Source: Rhodoligotrophos appendicifer (GTDB lineage: Bacteria; Pseudomonadota; Alphaproteobacteria; Rhizobiales; Im1). From it: DNA of 64,000 nt. Shown one piece after another: positions 34,339-42,467 of this stretch (the stretch's first letter is position 1; every line of letters begins with the position of its first letter). The position numbers were made by a program, and so were the translations under genes. The notes under the pieces are model-generated. The model worked only from the letters and a program-made list of their open reading frames with translations. It was not told the origin of the DNA and searched no databases. Location of the stretch: contig NZ_VHKL01000004.1 of assembly GCF_007474605.1 (NCBI RefSeq), positions 124,001 through 188,000 on the forward strand, read 5' to 3'.

Positions 34339-35166
34339 ATGTCAAGCGTAAGTAACCCCGCCCGAGACAGTTTGTCCGAACGGTTGAAGCAGCAGCGGCG
34401 ACGTTATGTAAAGCGCGCCGGCAAGACATTCATGCGGTTGCTCACGGATTTTTTTGGGCGGCAATCTGTTGTTGGCGATACGCCAGTCCTCGACACCAAA
34501 CATTTCCCATTCCTGGCGTCCTTCTCAGAGAACTGGACGACCATCCGAGCAGAGATCGATGAGATCCTGAAGCATCGCGAGGCCGTTCCCGCCTTTCAAG
34601 AAGTCTCGCCTGACCAGAAGCGAATCGCCAAAGGCACGAATTGGCGCACCTTCATTCTCTTTGGATTCGGTGAGAAGCTTCAGAAAAACTGTTCAAAGGC
34701 GCCGGTCACCACGGCCCTCCTGGAACAGATCCCAAACCTGCAGACGGCGTGGTTTTCAATCCTGGCGCCCGGCTACCACATTCCAGCCCACCGTGGAGTC
34801 TCTAAAGGAATCCTTCGGGCACATCTCGGCCTGATCGTCCCCAAAGATGCGGCCCGGTGCCGGCTTCGCGTCGATGACCAGATTTGCATTTGGCGCGAGG
34901 GAGAGATCTTCGTGTTCGATGACACCTTCGAGCACGAGGTGTGGAACGATACCGAAGAAGAGCGCGTGATTCTGTTGTTCGACTTCGATCGCCCGATGCA
35001 CTTCTGGGGCCGGGCGGTCAATGCCAGCTTCGTAAAGTTGTTGAAGCTCACCGCCTATTATCAGGAACCGCGGAAGAAGATGCAGAGTCTGGAGGACAGA
35101 TTCGAGGCGGTTACCCGGCGTGCAGACGCCAATCTGGAGCGTCTGGGCGACGAAACCGGCGGCTAA
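34339..35166 (+). CDS. Aspartyl/asparaginyl beta-hydroxylase-family dioxygenase (LpxO/OlsC-like)
   Basis: The 275-residue Fe(II)/2-oxoglutarate oxygenase shows HIPAHRGVSKGILRAHLGL, with likely iron ligand His151 and the 2-oxoglutarate-binding region, followed by the second His (about 199) in DDTFEHEVWNDT. The size and the single catalytic domain resemble LpxO (lipid A 2-hydroxylase) and OlsC (ornithine-lipid hydroxylase) rather than protein hydroxylases. Because the gene opens the sphingolipid island and precedes an ABC lipid-type exporter, I infer hydroxylation of a ceramide acyl chain or another envelope lipid. The substrate is not shown by sequence. Confidence 0.85.
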   Translation: MSSVSNPARDSLSERLKQQRRRYVKRAGKTFMRLLTDFFGRQSVVGDTPVLDTKHFPFLASFSENWTTIRAEIDEILKHREAVPAFQEVSPDQKRIAKGTNWRTFILFGFGEKLQKNCSKAPVTTALLEQIPNLQTAWFSILAPGYHIPAHRGVSKGILRAHLGLIVPKDAARCRLRVDDQICIWREGEIFVFDDTFEHEVWNDTEEERVILLFDFDRPMHFWGRAVNASFVKLLKLTAYYQEPRKKMQSLEDRFEAVTRRADANLERLGDETGG

Positions 35167-35230
35167 TTGGCACCGGCCTCACATCGACGTTGACTGTGGC
35201 GTGGCGCTCGTGGCTGGATGCGCCGCGAAT

Positions 35231-36949
35231 ATGTTAAACGTCCTCAAGATCTTTTTTACCGCCCGGGGCACAAGGCCGGGAATCATCCTGTTCTGCCTGA
35301 TTCTGGCTGGAATGTCGGAAGCGGTCAGTCTTGGTGCCCTTTTGCCGACCATTTCCCAAATCGGCGGCGGCGCCAGCGAACATACATCCGCGCTAAACCG
35401 ATTCGTCCTTGAGACATTGCTCAGCGCGGGAATTACGCCGACCCTCGGCAATCTGATCCTCGTCGTATCCGGTGCCCTCATCGTGAAGGCGGTTCTTTCC
35501 TTTGCCGCGCTCAGCTATGCAGGCATGTCGATCGCCGTCGTGCCGGCGAATTTGCGAACTCAGTTGCTGAACCAGCTCATGGAGGCGCGGTGGAGCTACT
35601 TCGTGAACCAGCGGATCGGCAGAATCGCTAACGCGATCAGCAATGACGCGACGCGAGCGGGGGATGCCTACTACGTCGCGGCGAAGTTCGTTTCGGCCAT
35701 TGCTCAGTCGAGTGTCTATATCATCGTCTCGCTTCTCATTTCCTGGAAGCTCGCCCTCGCCGGCCTGGTCGTCGGTCTCATCTTGATGCTCTCCCTCAAC
35801 GTCCTCGTACAGGTGTCGCGTCGGGCGGGATCTCGCCAGACAGATCGAACATCCGAGCTCGTCACCTATGTCTCGGACGCGTTCGCGAATATCAAACCTC
35901 TCAAGAGCATGAATCGGCAGGCTCCATTTTCGGCTCTGTTCGCGAGCAAGATCCGAAGTTTGCGGCGAGCACTCATAAAGAAGGTATTTGCGAAAAACGG
36001 CTTAACATACGGCGAGGAGGTGCTCACAGCGATCATGCTGGGCGCCAGCGTCTATCTCGCTGCGGACGTCTGGGAGATCCCGCTCGCCGAGCTGGTGGTG
36101 ATGGGCATCCTGTTTTACCAAGTCATTTCGGTCACCGGAAAAATCCAGCAGTACTACCAGAACGCGGTCGAACTGGAGAGCGCCTATTGGCGGATCTACG
36201 AGCTCATCGACGAGACCGCCGAGCAGCGCGAACCCGACACTGGCACCGTGATCCCGACCTTGCGCCAGGCCGTTGTTTTCGACGATGTGAGCTTCTCCTA
36301 TGGTGAGCGCCCCGTGGTGGAGCACGTGGATCTGAGCATCAATGCTGGAGAGATCACCGTCCTGCAGGGCCCCTCGGGAGCTGGAAAGACCACGCTGATG
36401 GACCTCCTTATTGGGCTCTATCATCCCAGCAGCGGCCGGGTCATGATCGATGGAGTTTCCATCCTAGACGTCAGGGTCAGTGCGTGGCGCAGCATGATCG
36501 GCTACGTCCCCCAGGAGATCAGCCTGCTGCACGGATCGATCTCGGACAACATCACCCTGGGCGACAAGAGTATAACCAGAGCCCAGATCATGCGCGCTTT
36601 GGAAAAAGCCGGCGCCGCAGACTTCATCGACGAGTTGCCCCACCATATCGACACGGTTGTTGGTGAGAGAGGCACGAAACTATCAGGCGGTCAGCGCCAG
36701 CGCATTGCTTTGGCCCGCGCCTTGGTGACCGATCCGAAGCTGCTGATCCTCGACGAGGTCACCAGCGCCCTCGATCCGGAGACGGAACTGGAGATCTGCA
36801 GAAACATCCAGATGCTTGGGGGCGAATATACCATTGCGGCGATCACGCACCGCCCCGCCTGGACGGCGATCGCCACCCGTTTATACCAGGTTTCCGCCGG
36901 ACGGGTGATCTCGCTGCCGACCGCTCGGGTCGACACTGTTCCGGCCTAA
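35231..36949 (+). CDS. ABC exporter, fused permease-ATPase (MsbA-like half transporter)
   Basis: The 572-residue half transporter has a six-helix membrane domain (about residues 15-320) and a nucleotide-binding domain with Walker A GPSGAGKT (about 380), signature LSGGQ (about 484) and Walker B LLILDEVTSALD. The layout matches exporters such as MsbA and PglK that flip lipids. ATG 35231 begins the first helix; the frame is open upstream and overlaps the dioxygenase gene. It lies 64 bp after the dioxygenase and 54 bp before the ceramide-synthase-like gene, which suggests export or flipping of a (hydroxy)sphingolipid or its precursor. Confidence 0.92.
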   Translation: MLNVLKIFFTARGTRPGIILFCLILAGMSEAVSLGALLPTISQIGGGASEHTSALNRFVLETLLSAGITPTLGNLILVVSGALIVKAVLSFAALSYAGMSIAVVPANLRTQLLNQLMEARWSYFVNQRIGRIANAISNDATRAGDAYYVAAKFVSAIAQSSVYIIVSLLISWKLALAGLVVGLILMLSLNVLVQVSRRAGSRQTDRTSELVTYVSDAFANIKPLKSMNRQAPFSALFASKIRSLRRALIKKVFAKNGLTYGEEVLTAIMLGASVYLAADVWEIPLAELVVMGILFYQVISVTGKIQQYYQNAVELESAYWRIYELIDETAEQREPDTGTVIPTLRQAVVFDDVSFSYGERPVVEHVDLSINAGEITVLQGPSGAGKTTLMDLLIGLYHPSSGRVMIDGVSILDVRVSAWRSMIGYVPQEISLLHGSISDNITLGDKSITRAQIMRALEKAGAADFIDELPHHIDTVVGERGTKLSGGQRQRIALARALVTDPKLLILDEVTSALDPETELEICRNIQMLGGEYTIAAITHRPAWTAIATRLYQVSAGRVISLPTARVDTVPA

Positions 36950-37003
36950 ACCAAGGCTATGGCAATTCAGATAGGCTGCGACGTCCTTGGAAAGTAAGCG
37001 CCT

Positions 37004-38137
37004 ATGACAATCAAGATTCGTCCGGTCACTTCAAAACAGGACCTTGACCAGTTCATCCAGGTCGCACGCACCGCCAATCGTGACGATCCGAATTGGATTC
37101 AGCCCCTGGCGTTTGAAAGGCGCGAGGTTCTTTCTCCCGGTAAAAATCCCTATTTCGAGCATGCCAAGGCCCAGCTCTTTCTCGCTGTCAGGGATGGGAC
37201 CCCAGTTGGGCGCATTTCCGCACAGGTGGACCAGCTGCATATCACCCATCATGCCGAACAGGCAGGACAGTTCGGTTTCCTTGAGGGCTTGGACGATCGC
37301 GAGATTTTCTCTTCCCTGATCGCGGCCGCAGAGGGCTTCCTGAAGGCCGAAGGGATGGAGATCGTCAGGGGCCCCTTCAGCTTTTCGGTAAATGAGGAAA
37401 CCGGGTTGCTGGTCGACGGCTTCGATTCGCCTCCGCGGGTGATGATGGGACACAATCCCCCCTATTACGCAACCCATCTCGATGCCCTCGGCTATGTCAA
37501 AGCCAAGGACGTCATTGCCTATGATTACGACGCGCGAACGCCCATGCCGCGTTCCATGGAGGCTATGCTCGAAAAGGTTCGCCGCTCCGGAGATCTTGTG
37601 GTCCGAACATTGTCGAAGAAGCGATTGTTCGAGGATCTCGATATCATCATCGATATTTTCAATGATGCGTGGAGCGACAACTGGGGCTTCGTACCCATGA
37701 CGCCGTCCGAAATCCAGCATATGGGCAATCAGCTGAAACTCCTTGTTGCCGAGGGCTACATTGCCATTGCGGAATATAAGGGCGTTCCCGCCGCCATGTC
37801 GGTCAGCCTGCCGGACGTCAATCGCTGGCTGCAGGGAATTGACGGTAAGCTGTTCCCCTTCAATTGGGCGCGTGTCCTCACTCGTGCCATGAGGGCACCA
37901 GAGGCCATCCGCATGCCATTGATGGGAGTAAGAAAGAAATATCAGAGCACGGCCGTGGGATCGGCCCTGGCGCTCGCGGTCATTGATGCAGTGCGCTCCT
38001 ATCATTCTCAACGCGGCACCTATCGCGCCGAGTTATCCTGGATCCTGGAGGACAACGCTGCCATGCGCCGAATGATCGAGCTGTTGGGCGCAACGCCGTA
38101 CAAGACCTATCGCATCTACGAGCGGAGCCTCGTTTGA
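37004..38137 (+). CDS. Bacterial ceramide synthase-like N-acyltransferase (GNAT superfamily)
   Basis: The 377-residue protein has two GNAT-like halves: an N-terminal part with IKIRPVTSKQDLDQFIQVARTANRDDPNWIQPL and GRISAQVDQLH, and a C-terminal part with RAELSWILEDNAAMRRMIELLGA. This is the family often mislabelled dATP pyrophosphohydrolase; its Caulobacter crescentus member is the bacterial ceramide synthase that N-acylates 3-ketosphinganine. No phosphohydrolase motif is present. The assignment rests on overall resemblance plus the presence of Spt, ACP, CerR-like and acyl-ACP synthetase genes 9-14 kb away. The stop overlaps the TTG start of the next gene. Confidence 0.7.
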   Translation: MTIKIRPVTSKQDLDQFIQVARTANRDDPNWIQPLAFERREVLSPGKNPYFEHAKAQLFLAVRDGTPVGRISAQVDQLHITHHAEQAGQFGFLEGLDDREIFSSLIAAAEGFLKAEGMEIVRGPFSFSVNEETGLLVDGFDSPPRVMMGHNPPYYATHLDALGYVKAKDVIAYDYDARTPMPRSMEAMLEKVRRSGDLVVRTLSKKRLFEDLDIIIDIFNDAWSDNWGFVPMTPSEIQHMGNQLKLLVAEGYIAIAEYKGVPAAMSVSLPDVNRWLQGIDGKLFPFNWARVLTRAMRAPEAIRMPLMGVRKKYQSTAVGSALALAVIDAVRSYHSQRGTYRAELSWILEDNAAMRRMIELLGATPYKTYRIYERSLV

Positions 38138-38952
38138 CCACCGAACCGCTATGGAAAGCTCTCGTGCTTGCCGCCGGCCGAGGGCCACATGACCCCATGG
38201 CCAAAGCCTATGATGTCTCGCACAAATGCGGCATCGAGATCGCAGGCATACCGATGCTGGTCCGAGTGCTGCAGGTACTCAGAAACTCTCCGCAGATTGG
38301 CGAGATCGTGATTTCGATCGACAGCCCGGAGATTGGCATCGACCTCGCGGAGCGGGCCCAGGTTGACGTCACCGTCATGCGTTCCTCCAGCAGCGCGCCG
38401 GCCTCGGTCATCGACGCCGCCGGGCAGATGACCTATCCGCTACTGGTGACGACTGCTGATCATCCCCTGCTCACTGTCGAGATGATCGACTATTTCATTA
38501 CTCGCTCATCAGCTTCAGGGGCCGACCTCACAGCCGGGCTTGCCTCTGCAGAAACGATCATGACAGCCTATCCGAGCTCGAAGCGCACATTCCTGCACTT
38601 TGCCGGGGACCGAGTGTCCGGGTGCAACCTCTTTGCATTGATGACGCCGCGGGCCCTTGCAGGAATAGCGTTCTGGGACCACCTCGACAAAGTCAGGAAG
38701 CAGCCCGCGAAGCTCATCGGTGCGTTCGGATTGCGCCCGCTGCTGCTCTATCTCCTTGGCCGCCTCAGCCTGGCACGCGCCTTCGAGGAGGCGTCTCGCC
38801 GGCTATCGCTCATTGCCCGACCGGTGCTCATGCCATTCGCAGAAGCCGCGATCGATGTGGACAAACCCGCCGATAAGGAGCTGGTCGAAGACATTTTTGC
38901 CGGTCGGAGCCGACCCGCTACCACTCCGCTACAAGCTGCCGCGCCTGAGTGA
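38134..38952 (+). CDS. MobA-like NTP transferase domain protein
   Basis: The 272-residue protein has a nucleotidyltransferase Rossmann-like core with ALVLAAGRGPHDPM at the N-terminus and a likely metal-binding region VTTADHPLLTVEM. In the usual GxGxR/K loop it has GRGPHDPMAK, so nucleotide binding is plausible. The C-terminal 70 residues are helical with a hydrophobic stretch, LRPLLLYLLGRLSLARAF, possibly membrane-associated. The start is TTG at 38134, overlapping the ceramide-synthase-like stop (TTGA), which implies coupling. I infer activation of a small alcohol phosphate or sugar for a sphingolipid head group. Confidence 0.75.
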   Translation: MTTEPLWKALVLAAGRGPHDPMAKAYDVSHKCGIEIAGIPMLVRVLQVLRNSPQIGEIVISIDSPEIGIDLAERAQVDVTVMRSSSSAPASVIDAAGQMTYPLLVTTADHPLLTVEMIDYFITRSSASGADLTAGLASAETIMTAYPSSKRTFLHFAGDRVSGCNLFALMTPRALAGIAFWDHLDKVRKQPAKLIGAFGLRPLLLYLLGRLSLARAFEEASRRLSLIARPVLMPFAEAAIDVDKPADKELVEDIFAGRSRPATTPLQAAAPE

Positions 38953-39646
38953 GATCCACGGGGAAATCCACCTCGCACCACTTCACGTCGCCGACGGGGG
39001 CAACATGGACCTCCATCTGCTTTGCCAGTGTGCCAATCGCCGAGGGAAACCATTGCTTCAAGGCGGCGGCATCGCGCATCGCGCGCTCCAAAACCTGCCG
39101 ATAGGCGCGCGCGCCGGCATTGCGAAAGATATAGATCCCGATTGCTTCGGCATCGACGGCTTCCAGGGGAAGGGTCTTGCCAATCTCCGTCAACCGCCCG
39201 CCGTCCAGCATGACCTTCATGTCATCGGCGTCATAGCGTTGCTTGTAATTGATTGCCGCGGTCACCGCATGTTCTGGTGCGGCAAGCAGCCGCTCCACCA
39301 AATCGGAGCGGAAGACGTTGTCTCCATTGACCTGAATGAAGTCCTCCTCCATCTCGGCACGCGCCATCCAGCAGCTCGCCAAATTATCGGCTACCGAATA
39401 GAAGGGATTGTAGACCGTGCGGATGGTCACCGACATGTCATTGGCCAACTCAGCGAGCGCTGTGTCCATTTGGTTGGCGGCATAGCCCGTGATGACCACG
39501 AACTCCGTGATACCGCAGGCGGCGAAAGCTTCGATCTGCCGAGCAATCAGGCGTTTCCCGCCAATATCGAGCAGGGCCTTCGGAATGTCCTCCGTGAGCG
39601 GCAAAAGCCGACTGCCCTGGCCCGCGCCAAGGATGAGAACTTTCAC
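38918..39646 (-). CDS. LicC-like sugar/choline-phosphate nucleotidyltransferase
   Basis: The 242-residue enzyme has the complete activation loop VLILGAGQGSRLLPLTEDIPKALLDI. It also has VYNPFYSVADNLASCWMA followed by FIQVNGDNVF, which is the LicC/phosphocholine cytidylyltransferase pattern rather than that of glucose-1-phosphate thymidylyltransferases. It should form an NDP-activated alcohol or sugar. It runs opposite to its neighbours and its 3' end overlaps the MobA-like gene by 35 bp tail to tail. Substrate and nucleotide cannot be decided from sequence. Confidence 0.82.
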   Translation of the reverse strand: MKVLILGAGQGSRLLPLTEDIPKALLDIGGKRLIARQIEAFAACGITEFVVITGYAANQMDTALAELANDMSVTIRTVYNPFYSVADNLASCWMARAEMEEDFIQVNGDNVFRSDLVERLLAAPEHAVTAAINYKQRYDADDMKVMLDGGRLTEIGKTLPLEAVDAEAIGIYIFRNAGARAYRQVLERAMRDAAALKQWFPSAIGTLAKQMEVHVAPVGDVKWCEVDFPVDLTQARQLVAEW

Positions 39647-39736
39647 TGGGCTGCCTTTCTGCTAGAAGCTGAGACCAACTCGGCACTTCAGATCGCACCA
39701 CACCGTTAACCTGTCAATGTTGTAAGCCAACTGTCA

Positions 39737-40696
39737 TTGATGTTCACCCTCGCCCAAATCTCCGATCCACACCTGGCGCCCATCAAGTCGCTCAGGCTGA
39801 AGGACTTGGCCACCAAGCGCTTCTATGGCTATCAGTCTTGGGTTCGCCGTCGGCGCTTCATCCACAGGCGCGACGTTGTCGATCTCATGGTGGAGGACAT
39901 TAAGCGCTTCAAAGTCGACCACATCGCGGTCACCGGCGATCTCGTCAACATCTCTATGAGAACAGAGTTCAAGGCCGCCGCCGAATGGCTCCGCAGCGTC
40001 GGCAGTGCCGAGGTTGTCAGCGTCATCCCAGGGAATCATGACGCCTATGTTCCCGTGAAATGGGAAAAGAGCCTCGGCCTGTGGCAGGACTACATGACGG
40101 GGGATATGTCCCCCGGCAAGGCGATGCTGGACAGCGAGGTTTTCCCCTATATACGGACGCGGCGGAATGTGGCGATCATCGGCTTGTCGACTGCCGTTCC
40201 CACACCTCCCCTGATCGCCTCTGGGCAGTTGGGCGCCAAGCAGTTGCATCGAATGGCCGAAATTCTGCCGATCCTCAAGGAGAAGGGCTTCTTCCGCGTG
40301 GTCCTCATCCATCATCCGCCACTTCCGGGAATGAACTCGCAGCGCAAGGCGCTGGCAGATGCGGCGCCGTTTCGCGATCTCCTGGAGCAGCATGGTGCGG
40401 AGCTCGTGCTGCATGGGCACAATCACGAGCATTCGCTCCGCCGGATTCCCGCTCGGGCCGGCTTCGTCCATGTGATTGGCATTCCTTCGGCTTCGGCCCT
40501 GGCTCGCAACGGCAAACCCGCAGCCGCTTGGTACAAGTACACTATTGGACGCGCCAACGGTGCTTGGCGCTGCAGCGTCACAATCCGCGGCTATAACGAG
40601 AAGAAGAAGCAATTTCAGGATGAGGATAGCTTCGACCTCGACCTCCATGGGGACGAGGTGAAACCCGGCCGTATTCTCATGCCCATCGCCACCTGA
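39737..40696 (+). CDS. Calcineurin-like metallophosphoesterase
   Basis: The 319-residue protein has the full two-metal set: ISDPHLAP, VTGDLVN, PGNHDAYVP, LIHHPPLPG and LHGHNHEH. It resembles class III phosphodiesterases and, more distantly, LpxH/LpxG-type hydrolases of nucleotide-linked lipids. With cytidylyltransferases on both sides, a role in cleaving a CDP-linked or phosphorylated sphingolipid intermediate is possible but inferred from context only. No signal peptide is seen, so it is cytosolic or peripheral to the membrane. Confidence 0.88.
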   Translation: MMFTLAQISDPHLAPIKSLRLKDLATKRFYGYQSWVRRRRFIHRRDVVDLMVEDIKRFKVDHIAVTGDLVNISMRTEFKAAAEWLRSVGSAEVVSVIPGNHDAYVPVKWEKSLGLWQDYMTGDMSPGKAMLDSEVFPYIRTRRNVAIIGLSTAVPTPPLIASGQLGAKQLHRMAEILPILKEKGFFRVVLIHHPPLPGMNSQRKALADAAPFRDLLEQHGAELVLHGHNHEHSLRRIPARAGFVHVIGIPSASALARNGKPAAAWYKYTIGRANGAWRCSVTIRGYNEKKKQFQDEDSFDLDLHGDEVKPGRILMPIAT

Positions 40697-40784
40697 GGCA
40701 TGGCTCCGCTGGCATTGTCGCCCGACAATAGGTATCTTGCCGGCGTCGTGGCGACATAGCCCTGCGCATGGCACGAGGAATGCG

Positions 40785-41234
40785 GTGAACGATACCCTGG
40801 AAAAATTTGGATATCCCGACACCCTGATCACGGCTTATGAGCATTGGTGCGTGTTGATGCGGCCCGCGCAGCCGACACTCGGTGCCTTGGTGCTTGTCCA
40901 TAAAGGTCCCGAGACCGCATTTGGCGACATCCCCGCAAATGCTTTTGCTGAACTTGCGACGGCAACCGCAGAGATCGAGGCCAGTCTCAAGACCTTTCGG
41001 CCGTTCGAGCGGATCAACTATCTGATGCTCATGATGGTGGATCCTCACGTCCATTTCCACGTCCTGCCCCGTTATTCGACGGCGCAAGTTTTCGAAGGCG
41101 TTTCCTTCCCCGATGTCGGGTGGCCTGGGGTGCCGCAACTCGGTTCCGCGATCACGCCCGATGCGGATCTGCGTCAAGCGTTGATCAACGCGTTGAGGGC
41201 CCATTGGGTCAGGGAGGTGGCGAGCGACCGTTGA
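40785..41234 (+). CDS. HIT-family nucleotide hydrolase/transferase
   Basis: The 149-residue protein has a HIT triad, DPHVHFHVLPRY, with the middle His as presumed nucleophile. HIT proteins cleave nucleoside phosphoramidates, dinucleoside polyphosphates or NDP-linked compounds. A GTG start at 40785 behind GAGGA (spacing about 6) is preferred, since the upstream ATG at 40737 adds sequence without family similarity. It stands 27 bp before lptF and about 90 bp after the phosphoesterase in the same orientation. Confidence 0.87.
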   Translation: MNDTLEKFGYPDTLITAYEHWCVLMRPAQPTLGALVLVHKGPETAFGDIPANAFAELATATAEIEASLKTFRPFERINYLMLMMVDPHVHFHVLPRYSTAQVFEGVSFPDVGWPGVPQLGSAITPDADLRQALINALRAHWVREVASDR

Positions 41235-41261
41235 TTACAGCGCTCGCTTGGCTCAACATAG

Positions 41262-42467
41262 ATGTTCATCGCTTCACGATATATCCTGCGACAGATCGCA
41301 ACCCCGCTTCTAGGGGCGATGGCTATCGGCCTGCTGGTGCTGCTTGCCGAGCGACTGGTGCGGCTCCTTGACTTCACTCTGGGAAAGAAGAACTCTTTCG
41401 CCATCGTCTTCGAGATGCTCGCCTATCTGGTGCCGCATTATCTTGGATTGGCCGTACCGGCCGCCCTGTTTCTCGGTCTCCTGTTCGGGTTCAACAAACT
41501 GTCGCGCAACAGCGAACTTGACGCATTCCTGGCATCGGGCGTCGGGCTGCATCAATTGGTGCGACCAGTCCTGATCCTGGCGACTATTCTCATGGTCGCC
41601 TCCTTTGCGATATTCGGGTGGCTGCAGCCGCATGCGCGCTATGCGTATCGTGCGGTCTTGTTCACCGTGAAGAATGTTGACATCTTCTACCTTGCCGAAG
41701 AAGGCGTGTTCATGCAGGCGGGGAAGCGAACCTTCATCCTGGACAAGCTGGAGCGCGGCACCAACAAGTTCGAGCGGATCTTCCTGTTTGAGGATATGGG
41801 GGCAAAGGGCAGTGAAACCGTCACGGCCCGGAGCGGCCAGCTGGTGGATGTCCCCGGGGAACCGCGTCCTGTGCTCCGCTTGCAGAATGGGCATCGACTC
41901 CGCGTCGAGGGCCAACCCGGGAAGGATCCCGCCAACCCCACGCCGCAGCAGGTGGTTGGCGACTTTCAGGTTGGGGAGACGCCGCTGGGAAGCGCCGCGG
42001 ATCGGTTCTTCAGACCACGCGGTGAAGACGAGCGCGAATTGACCCTTGCGGAGCTGTTCAATCCGGCGACGGTCATACCGGCGGGGTCATCCAACGCAAA
42101 AATGCGGGCGGAACTTCATAAGCGGCTCGTCAATATCCTGTCCATCCCCATCCTGACCTTCCTAGCCGTGCCCTTCGCCCTAGGCCGGCGACGTGGCATG
42201 CGGGGCTATCGGTTCGGCGTCGCGCTGGTCATCCTCATCGCCTATCATGAAATCATCGAGCAGGGCGCCGTGATCGTTCAGGTGGACAAGGCATCGCCTT
42301 ATCTGATGCTGTGGCTGCCGTTCGTCTTGCTCACGGTGTTCTCCGGTTACCGATATTACCGGGTCTGCTTCACCGTTCCGTCCGAGTGGCTCGAGCCGGT
42401 GATCGACCGCTTCAATGACTGGATTCGAGCCAACTTCCGACGACTCCGGCCGGCGAGGAGCCGATGA
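41262..42467 (+). CDS. lptF: LptF-like ABC transporter permease
   Basis: The 401-residue protein of the YjgP/YjgQ family has three N-terminal helices (from RYILRQIATPLLGAMAIGLLVLLAERLVRLL), a periplasmic beta-jellyroll of roughly 160 residues and three C-terminal helices (LSIPILTFLAVPFALG region). LptF pairs with LptG and the ATPase LptB to extract lipopolysaccharide. Here the pair stands between a HIT gene and the sphingolipid head-group genes, not beside lptD, surA and pdxA as in other alphaproteobacteria. It may therefore be a paralogue devoted to sphingolipid. It overlaps lptG by ATGA. Confidence 0.88.
   Translation: MFIASRYILRQIATPLLGAMAIGLLVLLAERLVRLLDFTLGKKNSFAIVFEMLAYLVPHYLGLAVPAALFLGLLFGFNKLSRNSELDAFLASGVGLHQLVRPVLILATILMVASFAIFGWLQPHARYAYRAVLFTVKNVDIFYLAEEGVFMQAGKRTFILDKLERGTNKFERIFLFEDMGAKGSETVTARSGQLVDVPGEPRPVLRLQNGHRLRVEGQPGKDPANPTPQQVVGDFQVGETPLGSAADRFFRPRGEDERELTLAELFNPATVIPAGSSNAKMRAELHKRLVNILSIPILTFLAVPFALGRRRGMRGYRFGVALVILIAYHEIIEQGAVIVQVDKASPYLMLWLPFVLLTVFSGYRYYRVCFTVPSEWLEPVIDRFNDWIRANFRRLRPARSR

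Noticed and set aside
37004-38137. dATP pyrophosphohydrolase
   Set aside because: This common label is not supported: no Nudix, HD or phosphohydrolase motif is present, while GNAT-like features and the sphingolipid context are.
39734-40831. 365-codon minus-strand frame opposite the metallophosphoesterase
   Set aside because: The plus strand has all five phosphoesterase motifs; the antisense product shows none of any family.
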